From: Epiperipatus broadwayi
Lineage: Eukaryota > Onychophora > Udeonychophora > Euonychophora > Peripatidae
Direction: 5' to 3'
Assembly (NCBI GenBank): GCA_028023455.1
Contig: JAQFVV010006305.1
Span: 4,147,001-4,211,000, forward strand
DNA length: 64,000 nt
The notes under the pieces are model-generated. The model had not been told where the DNA came from, did no database searches, and saw only the letters and a list, made by a program, of their open reading frames with translations. The translations under genes and the position numbers were made by a program. Shown here one piece after another: positions 37,480 through 48,621 of this stretch (the stretch's first letter is position 1; the number at the start of each line of letters is the position of its first letter).

Positions 37480-38655
37480 TAATGTTAGCTTCTTGTCTAT
37501 TAATTATATTCATTTTATTTCCATTTATTAAAATTAACCCCTTAGTTTTTCTTTTATTATGGTTTCTTTCCTCATGAAGAATCTTAACATTTCAATATCA
37601 AACCTATTTATTTTTAAATGTCCTTTTGTCATGATCCAAGAAAACTGAAGCAGTCATTAAATCATTATTATTTTTACTTTTTCACATGCTTGTAAAACAA
37701 TTCATGCTCCTTTAATCTTTTTTCAATACTGCACCTCAATTCAACTATATATAATAACATGCATATACAAAAATTTGATACACAACATAACTTTTCAGCT
37801 TGATAGATATGACATTGTAGAATTATTCACTAATTTATTAACATTATTTGTAAAACAAAATGAAACATTAATCACATTCCTACATATATCATTAATAAAT
37901 TTCACTTGGACATATGAAATATATGGAATACATATCCATTTTTTATTTTCAATCTTCAATTCCTTTAAACCATGGTAACTCTTTTTAAATTGACATAAAA
38001 TATTGTTAATCTGTTAAATCTTATAACCAACTGCAAGCAATTCCTTGGCAAATATCTCAATATTTGTTAACATAATTTTTCTATATGAAAAAAAAATCTA
38101 AATCTTGACAGAATAATTGGTACTTTTCACTTACAGTATATATATATCACCTTTTTGCCATGGTTCAATTTGCTTAATTTGTAAATTAAAATATTATTAT
38201 GTCTTGTAATAATTAAATCCAACTACATAATACTATTGTTGTGTTCTTTTTTAATAGTCCATTTCAAGCCTTTCAAATTATTTAACTTTTATAAAAGTAC
38301 ATTTATAGTATTGGTATTTCCACAGACAAAAACATCATTCACATATTTTTTTGTAAATTTTAATATCTTGAAAAAAAAACCCACACATTTAAAATATTAT
38401 TCTTATATTCAGATAAAACAAAATTGCAAACATATGCAGTAACAGGCAGACCCATAAGTCAACTTTTAGATATTTTATATTATCCATCTTCAAAAGAAAC
38501 AATGATGTTATTATCAAAAAATTTTAAAGAATCAATAATAAATTTTATCACAAATTTACAAACACCATTATTTTTAAAGTATGTTCAATTATTTTTATGG
38601 AATCCACTCCATTAATAGAACAATACATTTCTGTCACATCTAATAAAGCAATAAC
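37480..38655 (-). pseudogene. Penelope-like element remnant: RT palm to GIY-YIG, multiple frameshifts
   Basis: On the - strand the RT core is readable in pieces. DVTEMYCSI near 38645 matches the SFDVxSLFT region. LMGLPVTAYVCNFVL (about 38410-38460) matches the AMGSPLS motif. YVNDVFVCGN (about 38318-38345) is the catalytic YVDD with the first Asp changed to Asn. LKGLKWTIKKE and then LDLIITR follow, typical of the class. Further on, KWICIPYISY and then SIEKRLKEHELFYKHVKK (near 37700) fit the linker and the GIY-YIG nuclease helix. Stops and frameshifts separate almost every block, so it is an old inactive copy. It lies back-to-back with 38860-39325. Confidence 0.65.
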
Positions 38656-38859
38656 ACCATTCTTGATAATCACTATATTTTTAATTCTATATACAAAGTC
38701 AAAAGATAAATAGTATATTCAGAAAGTTAAAGGGCAAATAGATAAAATTGATTTTTTTTTTTATTGAAGAATATAATATGGATGGTTAGAAAATAAAATT
38801 TATTAACGGTATTTTAAAAAAAGCTAAATATAAAGCCTTAAGTAATAATGTGTTCTATA

Positions 38860-39325
38860 AGATATATCCATACTTCACTATATGACTTTATATTTTTGCA
38901 ATTATAAGGTTACATAAAGAAGTTAATCCTTTGTAAATTATGATTCATTTTGGTGGTTCATTTATGTATCAGATTTCTAAAATATTGGTAAGCTTTTACA
39001 AGAGTTTTTAGTATTTGTGGGAAATATTATTGCTTCATCTTCCGATTTTGTAGATAGAATTGGTTCTATTGATAAGATGGATTCCATAAAAATAAATGAA
39101 CATGCATTAAAAAGTAAAGACATTTGTAAATATGTGATAAAATTTATATATGAAGCTAGAATCTGTGAAGTCATAATAAGCAAGTCTCCCTTTAAAATAT
39201 TAAAAAAAAATGTCCTGATGAAATTGCTACTTAAATACTTGAGTCTCACAAGATCTCAAGATTATCTATATGACTACTTAGTTACTCTAATAATATTAAT
39301 TATTCTGTCTTTGAACAGATAATTA
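38860..39325 (+). pseudogene. Penelope-like element remnant: N-terminal RT part
   Basis: On the + strand, RLHKEVNPL, then a GGSFMYQISKILVSFYKSF stretch (about 38905-39010) match the LPKxHK and YxxSKxL blocks that open PLE reverse transcriptases. The frame continues after a frameshift as a 101-codon ORF (39017-39322). Within it DSIKINEHALK and KYVIKFIYE align at DNA and protein level with the - strand remnant (DSIKIIEHTLK, KFVIKFII). The two remnants are therefore inverted relatives. No catalytic motif is present in this part. Confidence 0.6.
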
Positions 39326-42300
39326 TATATTTATAGTCAAATATATTCTTCCAAAAGAAAACAACTTTATCAAAGAAAGCTACTCTGAAAAAGATAAACA
39401 TATTGACAGTAGATCTAAAAAAATATTTGCAATAAACTTTTCAGCTATTGTTTCATCATATATTTGTAAAGATTTAAAAAATAAGTTCGTTTTATTTCTA
39501 TTTTTTTTTAAAAGTTGCTTAATATTTTAAAATTTAGTTATAAACTGAAAACCAGTGATTTTTTTAAAAATATGTTTCTTTATTGTCACTGTAAATAGGT
39601 TGGATGAATTCTTGCTTACATAATCTTTGAGGGTTTTTGCAGCAGCTATTAAACAATCCTTACTGTAAAATGGAAATGGGCTTATCTATTTTCAGATTTC
39701 AAATAATGTAGTGACTTATTGGCCATACATCTTATTTTATTAAAAGATATTAAACTGCAAGAATAATCACACTTGAATTATACATCCAAAAACATTAAGT
39801 AAATCAGCCATATGTTAGTTACTTGGAATATTAATATTAAAGGAATATGACATTTTTTCAGGGATTATAATTGTTGAAGAAACTTATATTAATAGTTAAA
39901 TCAAAAGAAGAAACTGATTTAGAATAATAGAAAGAAAATAAATTAAATGATTTATGATTTTGGAATACATGAGAAATTTGGCTATCAAAAGTGGCAAAAT
40001 TGGGCCACAATCCTGCTGTTTTTCTACTGTATTCAACTCCACAGTGCATTTAGAATAGTAATGAATACTAATAAAACAATGCACTTATTAATTTTACTAT
40101 CTTTATTTTTGTGAATATAATTTTTACCTAGATAAATGGAATTAATATAAAATGAAAATCCAATAGATTACTATATATACAAAATTAATTAATAATTATA
40201 TAGTTAAGTATCCTAGGCAGTCATATATCATTGATTTATCCAAGAAACATTTGAGAACTGAAATTCTGGCCAATTGACTACTTTGGGGATTTTTTTTCCT
40301 TTACTTTACTGAGCTGAGCCTGATCGCTAATTTACAATTACACTTCATATACTGCACAAGGCATTAAATCAAATAAGTATTTTGTGGTATGTAACTTTTA
40401 ATAGCTTATAATCATGAATCTCATTACAGTTTCACGGACAAATACTCCATTCCCTTCCTTCTTATAACAAATTTATAACAAACATTATTCATCCTATAGC
40501 TCAATACACTAATATTATTCCTTTTTTATTTAGTAATAAACTTAAATATTAAGCAAAGCATAATGGTTTTCTCAACAAATTTGAAATATTTCTGAATAAG
40601 TGCTTCATCTGAGCAATTACTTTTATCAATAAACAATTTTAAATATTATTTCTAGGATGAAGTATTCAGACTTGCTCATTAAAATTAATCTTAAATCCTT
40701 TCTATTAATGCTCTCTTATTAGTTATAGTCAGATGGGCTTAAATTGATGCTGTATGTTCATTAACTTATCATGATCATGAAAAAACTTGCTCTTTTTCTT
40801 TGTGAATGCTCAGCATTAAACAAATAAAAAAGTTATCATAATTAATGTTATGTGCTCAAACATTTCTTGCTTGTATGAACCAAAAATCTATTGCTGAAAT
40901 AATCAATTCTAAAAGCTTTACTATGATAATTCACAAACTAGATCCCTAAAAATCCTTCTAAACAAATTTACTTTTTTATCTATCAATTCCAATTTATTTG
41001 GCAGATAAAATATGATCTAAGATAATCATTTTTATTTGGAGTCCAGTCAGTTATATAGCAAAAATCTACCATTGACTTTTGAAAAGGCTAAAACTTTTTT
41101 AATGGCATTTTTTATTATTATATTAAGCCAATAAATAACAATGAAAGAGGGTTTTTTAAAACTAATATTAGGAGCATAATTAATGTTCATCATTTTCATG
41201 CAACAGTTTTTAAGTCATCACTTCATATTCAATTCCACAATCTCAAATTTCTATTCTTTTTATAAAAAAAATTGGAGATTAAGTCCTTTCTCTATTCTTA
41301 ATTTGTGCATTTACTTGAAGCTTTCACTCTTTATCTGAAAAATTATAAAAAAATATTGATTTATTTTCACCTGTTTATTATTATTAATTTCTGTTTATTT
41401 TTATCTTACCAGTAAACATTTTGTAACCTAAATGGAAAATTGATTTTATAGACCCTACTGTAATTGCATCATATATATTGTACCCTTACTTCTTGATATA
41501 TAAAATAGTTTAAAATACAACTAGCTCAGTTACATTATTATGCTTCATTGAAATTTGCATATCTATCTTTAATATATTTTTATATTATCATATCCTAATT
41601 AAATTTATTATCAATCTTTAAAATCAATATAATTCTAGATTATATTAATTAAATAAGTATTTAATTAAATTATGAGACTGCGAAGTAAAGTTACAAAGTA
41701 ATAAGCAGATTTACACTGAGTCAATATCTCCCAAGATACTGTCTCAATGGCATAAGAATACTACCCCTAATTTATCACCTTACCACTACATCTATAGCAT
41801 TCTTATGGCTTTTAAATGAAATAATTATCTTTACTAATACTAAAATAATTCCTAACTTTTAACTTAAAATATAATTAAATAATCTCAGGTTCTTCTAAGT
41901 TTTAAAATAATAATAATTCATGTAAATAAGTATGATGTGGGATTTTATATCAAACTTAAATACACCTAACTATTTAATAATAATAATAATACTAATCTTA
42001 GAGTGTAATTTAATCTCATATATTTCTACTATATAATCAGTCATTAAATGAATAAACAATCATATGTATACTTTTTATTTCATATGGTATCTTCATTTTA
42101 AAATAGATCAAAATCTTATAATTAATAATCTGTGGCAATAAACAATATTGTATTCTTATAATGTGTATTATAATCATCTTATGACCATTGTAATATTTAT
42201 GTTCATGTCAATCAATTCTTATAAAATAATGTTAAGCAAATATGGTATTCAATTCTAAGTAATAATAACAAATTCATTTTGTGCAAATATTATGTTTATT

Positions 42301-43780
42301 TCAAATCATCTGATGTCAAATGCTGTGGTGAAAAATAATGAAACTCGACACACTTTTAAAACAAATTAACAAATTTATTTACAATAACTTCAAATAAAAT
42401 TTATTTATACTATTTACAGTCTAAAATTTATGACAACAAATAAAATAAAATAAGAAATACAAATATAAGAGGCTTACACTCTTATTAACTTATGTACTTA
42501 ATAAGCAATTACACATTCCTTCAAATGCTATATTAATATGATTATAGTGTGTTTTTCTTAAACTTAGATTTTTAAATAAATAGTTGTACTTTAATTACTA
42601 CAAATAACAATATATCAAGACTATTTATGTAACATGTGTACATAATGTAGCTCTACTAATTAAATAGCTACATTAATTAAGTATTACCATTTGTAATGTA
42701 TTATCATGTATTCACTTTATTACTAGCATTGCTTAATATCTGTATAGAAAATCAATATCTCTTTATAATGTAAAACAAATGATTGGCTATAATTATATTC
42801 CACCTAATGTAATTCCTGTTATATGTTTTATAAAATATGCATTCTATATCTGTATTATTCAAACATTAATATTTAAATCATTTATCAATTTTAAATTCAT
42901 AAAACATTACATTAGATAAATTCTATGATTCCTTTCTGTGTAAAATCATTATTTTACCCTATGTGCTTTACTAACCTTTCTAATAAATTTCTATCTATAA
43001 AACATATTCTAAACTTATTTAAAACATTTTCCGGAAAACAAATATCAACTTCAAATAAAATATTTATTATCCAAATTACTCATACTATATTGTCTATACT
43101 TAGTAAACTTTTCAATCTAAATATAGGCTTCTACTCGTAACGTAACTTAACTTATTCAATAAACAAAATACACAAAAATATAGACTTTTAAAATCCTTTT
43201 CTAAATTGCAAAAATAGAATAATTACTTAGATAAATAACAAACATCATTTTAACACTAAGCATAAATAAAATATCAAAATTATTTACGAAAGAATCATAT
43301 AATTATTTCTAAGCCTTTACATAATGTTGTATCATGTTTATATTATAAATTAAAAATTATGCATATTTTAATAAAGTTTGTTGTCAATATAATGTATGTG
43401 TTTTCATAAAATATTTATCCATTCATTCTACAACAACATAATATTCAGTTGATCTAAAGAAAACATATTAAATTCATTAAAAATCATTATACAATATTTT
43501 TACCATAATAATAATAATGTCCATTCTGCTATCCAGTATTCTTCGGAATTTGCAGCTTCATAAAATAAAAATCATTCACATTTTCACTCATAAACATTCA
43601 TTAGAATATTCCGTGTTATATTAATTATAAAAATAAGTTTATGTAATTAATTATTATATTATTTTTAAGTTACTATTTAATAAATGTACCTAACCTACTT
43701 TTTAAAAGTTTAATAATATTTAAATTTTATGTTAAATAAATAAAATAAAATCATATTACATAGTCCATCGTCGACTTTTG
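39326..43780. other. AT-rich non-coding DNA
   Basis: About 4.4 kb without recognisable genes, inverted repeats or long arrays. Short ORFs have random AT-driven composition. Confidence 0.45.
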
Positions 43781-44357
43781 TCCTACCATAAAAGTTCTAA
43801 CAAATATCCTCCGTATAAAGTCAATAAAACACTATTTCCTGTTCCGTTGAATCACGTGTTTCTTGAAAGTTTATAATAAAAATGATAACGTTCTTTTTTT
43901 TAAAAAATAAAATAAGTTCCCCAAGAAAACAAAATAAAATTAAAAAATAGTTTATAAGTTCTCTGGATCCAGTTCTTCATAGAATATTATTCAAAAAGTT
44001 ATTATTTCAAAACTAAGTTATAATTTATAAAATTATCCTTCAATTATTTTACATTAACTTAGTTTGGCTTGGCTTAGTTTAACTTGACTTGGATATCCAT
44101 GTATTACTTGCGCATTTGTAAATACCATATTCCGGTAAGAATTAATTTTTCCATCTATAACGTCCAGCGTTTAGATAACTTTAATAAAATAATTTTATTA
44201 TATTACGATTTTTAAAAATACTTATACTTATAATATATTTGCCATTTCAAATTATCAATCTCTAGTCTTTTAAGCATAAAGACTTAACAAGGCAAGTATT
44301 TTTTTTTTAAAATTACTACCGCTTCTTATATCTTTCCTTAAGATACATATTTTACTT

Positions 44358-44570
44358 CTATAATTTGTCAAAATACTTTCTTTTACAGAAATATTTATAT
44401 TTCTTTAAAATATCTATTAGTAATAGACAATAGTAATTTAACTTTTGAAAACTATTTATAGTCCAAAATACTACTTTTCTCCATTTTGTAGTTTTATGTA
44501 CTAATCCAGCGTCTGTTACTTCTATAGCATAAAGTTTCTGATATATTTCTCCGATACGTGATGTTTCCAT
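44358..44570 (-). CDS. Hypothetical 70-codon ORF downstream of the promoter-like patch
   Basis: The ORF starts with METSRIGEIYQKLYAIEV about 190 bp downstream, on the same strand, of the promoter-like patch at 44740-44840. Its first 40 codons have more balanced composition than random ORFs here; the rest is Lys/Tyr/Leu-rich. I recognise no domain. It could be the first exon of an unknown transcript, a leader of a lost retroelement, or not a gene at all. Confidence 0.2.
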   Translation of the reverse strand: METSRIGEIYQKLYAIEVTDAGLVHKTTKWRKVVFWTINSFQKLNYYCLLLIDILKKYKYFCKRKYFDKL

Positions 44571-44739
44571 TGATTATTTGTACGTAAATTGAGTTTCGAT
44601 ATTGAGAAGATGATAGGGAATATTAAAATATCTACTGCATATTCATTACTTAAACTTTTATAAAATTATATACAATAACACTCTTATGATTTTAAAATTG
44701 ATTTTAAAAGCGTTTATAAATTTACTCAGCTATTTTTTA

Positions 44740-44840
44740 ATAGCACAAACGACTTAGAAGTTTTATTGTAGAGAGCCCCCCTCAACAATTGAATCCAGCT
44801 TATATACTGCCAGAAACTCCTTATCTGATTGGTACGATTA
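44740..44840 (-). promoter_or_regulatory. Possible core promoter with nearby AATAAA (LTR-like)
   Basis: On the - strand GTATATAAGCTGG (a TATA-type box) is followed by a G6 run and, about 40 bp downstream, by CAATAAAACTTC. A TATA box and a polyadenylation signal this close together is the layout of a retrotransposon LTR. No partner LTR was found, so this could be a solo LTR remnant or chance. Confidence 0.3.
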
Positions 44841-45726
44841 AACAATCAAACTTTGCTTATTTACATATTTACCAACACAATATTAAAAATAAATAATAAT
44901 GACTTATTTAATATTTAATATTTTATCAAATTCTTTTAAAACAATATTTATCGTTTATTCAAATCTATTAAACATTCTTTTGAAATATTATTTCTCACTT
45001 AATTTAAATCTTAACTTTTATAAGATCATTTAAAATAAACTAAATATTTTTAAATACGTTATATTTTTAAGACAATATTTTTTAAAATCAAATTTAATAT
45101 TTTACATTAATATCTTTATTTTTATCTCGTGATAACTCACGTATTATTTATAAATTTATAACATGATTTTTTTTAAAATAATTATGCAACTTTATTAGAC
45201 AACTTCCACGCATGTGTGTATAACATCTGTTCTCTATAACACAAGAACGCTTGTCTAAAAATAAACTTAACAATTGCTTTTTTAAAATAAATATTTATTT
45301 TTAAAAATAAATAAGATATTATATCAAATTTTAAAATAATTATTTGATATGATTAAAATCAAATATTAATCTCAATTTAAGTACTTATAATTTAAAATAT
45401 TTTTATTCACTTTTAACATATATTTCAAATTAAATAAATATTTTGGTCTAATTTTAACTTGTCTTTTAAATACTTTAGCTTTAAACATTTGTTATTAAAT
45501 TTATTAATGCAGTATTACATCATAATCATCATCATTTAAATATCTTCCCAATACCAACACAATTCACATATCAAATACTCATAGATTGCCTTAATTAAAC
45601 TTATGGTAATATTACCACAAGCAAAGTCAACATCCCATATTTAAAATACTTCTTAAATTTAAAATTTTCTACTAGATTAGCACAAAACTTAAATGGTGAC
45701 CCATATAAAAGGGCACAATATATATA

Positions 45727-48065
45727 TTATAACGATCCGGATAATAAATCTTAACATGATCTGCACTACAGGGCGCCATCTAGGCATTTGAACCTAGAAA
45801 AATTTATAAAGTAGGCAGATACGTAAGTCAAAAAAAAAATTTTTTTAATTTTATTTATATATTTTGATATCCGGTCATTAGCCCATGTCACTAGCTCAGG
45901 GAGTAGCAGAGATTTAATAATATAATATCTTATCTAATTATATTTCAATATTAAAAAATAAATAAAATAAGCCACTGCCAGTAATTAACATACAAAAATT
46001 TATTTACGCATATATATATATATAAGATTTAACATTATTATTTTAATATGTTTACTTTAACATTTAACATTATTTTTACTTTTATTTTAGATTTTTAATT
46101 TACATTTTAAATTTTATACTATTATTAGTTCGCACAGATTTGTTTAAAAATGTTGAGTATAGATCGGTTACATAGATTCCACGGTCAAAAACATTTCAAA
46201 ATAAACATAAACGATCAAAATACAAAATCATTGATACCGTCAATTGCAGAGGGAAATTTATAAGTAACCCAATAGCATTCACCATAAGATGCTTGCATTA
46301 ACACCAATAACTTAAAAGACATCCGAATAAATACATTTTAGATACTCACCGTAAGGTATCAGTATTTACCGAATGTCTATATATATTTTGATCGAATATG
46401 AAAACCAAAAACATAATCAACCGGTAACGAACCCATGCAAGCGTCTATACCCAACTTAAATTTAATGCATCTTTATTTAGAGTGTCGAGTATGAATAGAC
46501 TACATAGATTTGCATTTGAAAAGAAAATATTCAATCCTTGTTTAACCTTAGGCCAAAGGTTCGCAGTCAAACCAAACTTCAATCCATCTGATATATCGAT
46601 GTGTTCAATGTAATACGAATACGGCAGCACAATTAGGTTAAGAGAAGAAACTGCTTCTCGTCAGATAGGAATATTACATCTATCTGACGATGAGAGCAAT
46701 AAAAAAAAACTCCATAGGAAGGAACTGCGTTCTACGTCTTATAATCCCTTCCATAGGCAAAACGGAAGTGTGCGGCATATAATAGCGATTCTGCCCATAG
46801 CGAATCTCGTACTACATCTACTAATTACACCAATATATCCAATCCATTGACCTAATTCAACTACGAAACGAATAACCTAAGATTACCCTCCCCTAATATA
46901 ACTTTACAAATCTATATAGCCATTCACGCCCGACTTAAGTTTAATATTTATATAACTAGTTTAATGAAAAACAGAAATCATAATAAAACTTAAAAAAACA
47001 AATAAATAAATAAATGGAAATGATTTTACAAAAGAAATACATTAAATAAAATTATAACTAATTAATAAATAACGTTGGTCAGATAGGATTCTATTTCTTA
47101 ATTATTTTAAATACGGAAAGTTTTTAATTTAATGTTCATTAATTATAAAGTTCTTACGGTTTAAAACAGTTCATCTTTATCTGTTGCTTGCCATTTGAAC
47201 ATGAATTCCCATGCCATCCTAAAAAGATTGGTTGAGTTAGCCGTTGTTTTTTATTTATTTATCCGGAGGTCTTTTAGTTTAGTTGGTCCTTAATGTAGAA
47301 AAAAAACGATGTCATTTCTTTTTTTTTTTAACAAAACTGAAGGGATTGAAGAGTGCGTCTTTTCAATCCCTTCTCCTTCAACTCCACACTAACACATATA
47401 GTCACATCGTAATAACTAATTAACTCTTTTATTTTCAAACCTTTCCTTTTATAATAATTTTGTGGATTAACTCAACATTACGTCATGATGGTGAAAACCT
47501 TTTCGTTGAGGTCCGATTTCCCGATGGATTTCTTTCATTTGCTAAAAGTTTCTATTGTTTTCCTATCTGACCGATGCTTATACATTTAAATGCCCAAAGG
47601 CTAGTTTACTAATTAAAATAATCATTTCCATTTTACAAAAGATTAATTAATTTGTTTTCAAACTTAAACATATATTTTTATCTCTAAATCTTTTCTGAAA
47701 ATTTAGTTTTAAACTACTCTTTTTTTAATAAAGTTTTATTTTAATAATTATTTATCTGTGCGATTTTATATATATGCGAGTTTAAGATGATTTTTTAATT
47801 TTCAGTTTTTAATTCTTAAAAAAGAAATTTTTATTGGCGAACTTTTTTTTTTTATGTTTACTAATAAAAAATAATGTAACGTACGTATGTGCCCATTACA
47901 TATCAGTAAACTTGCTTAAAAAAAATGAACAAAAAAAATATTTTACTTAGGGTTAGTAATTACGGTACACGATTAACAAAATTTACAAAACATTCGGTTA
48001 GTATAAAGACTATATACAAAAAAAAATGTTGACTATCATTTTCCTAAGGACCATCCACGTCTACA
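45727..48065 (-). repeat. 3' LTR (about 2.34 kb)
   Basis: Starts on the - strand at TGTAGACGTGG (48065), immediately after the purine tract, and ends near CCGGATCGTTATAA (45727). It contains two strong hairpins (46655-46696 and 47340-47372). It also contains a 61-codon - strand ORF (46445-46630) that is identical in protein sequence in both LTRs. The ORF has no recognised domain. Confidence 0.65.
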
Positions 48066-48077
48066 CCTCCTCCCCAC
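48066..48077 (-). other. Polypurine tract candidate
   Basis: GTGGGGAGGAGG on the - strand lies directly before TG. This is the expected position of the plus-strand primer of an LTR retrotransposon. Confidence 0.6.
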
Positions 48078-48600
48078 AAGAGTTCTATTATTTTTTTATA
48101 CATTTTATTTTTACACACGGCATGACAAGCAAGTTATTTAAATTATTTATTTAAGAAGGTTGCATTGAACTAAATACGTTTTGAAAGATAATGGATTTAT
48201 ACGTGTATATTTGCAGCACAATTATAAATACCACCAACTTATTTATGACTGATTAAAATGCTTAAATAGGATTACACTGAAGTAAATTCCCAATGGTACT
48301 CATCGTAAGGTACCACATTTCGATCATAAACTTACGTGGCTGTGCGCGCCTATACACGTTAAAGCATAATATATATCAACAAACAAAAAAAACATATTTA
48401 TTGCAACCTTTTGACTTTTTTTTTTTTTTAACAAAAATTAGTTTTAAAATTATTTATACTTTCTCGTGTTTAATATATATGCGCAATTTCTTCTGGCAGT
48501 GCTTTTATAAGATTTAAAGTATACGACTTTATGTAACAGATAAAAATATTTCATTTTGAAAAAAGAAATTTACTCAGGGCCCTGGTAGTTTATTAAAGAT
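48078..48600 (-). other. Internal region of the LTR element, no gag-pol
   Basis: About 520 bp between the PBS and PPT candidates. No ORF longer than a few dozen codons lies in the element's orientation, and no protease, RT, RNase H or integrase motif is present. A 74-codon + strand ORF (48293-48517) has random composition and I do not regard it as a gene. The region is too short to be a simple pol remnant. Confidence 0.6.
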
Positions 48601-48620
48601 CGGCCCAAGTTGGGTAGCCA
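48601..48620 (-). other. Primer binding site candidate
   Basis: TGGCTACCCAACTTGGGCC begins one base after the LTR end. It starts with TGG, as tRNA-CCA-primed sites do. It resembles the tRNA-Lys site TGGCGCCCAACGTGGGGC with a few mismatches. Confidence 0.55.
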
Positions 48621-48621
48621 G

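Larger units (their letters stand above)
43781..45720. other. CpG-containing, mixed-composition region flanking an LTR element
   Basis: CpG dinucleotides are more frequent than in the preceding 40 kb, especially at 43760-43880, 44090-44170 and 44470-44830. No coding region is convincing except the small - strand ORF noted separately. Confidence 0.35.

Noticed and set aside
38236-38615. Two + strand ORFs of 68 and 63 codons
   Set aside because: They are antisense to the PLE RT remnant, whose motifs read on the - strand.
39017-39322. Independent 101-codon host gene
   Set aside because: Its first part aligns with the inverted PLE RT remnant, and preceding sequence in another frame continues the RT similarity.
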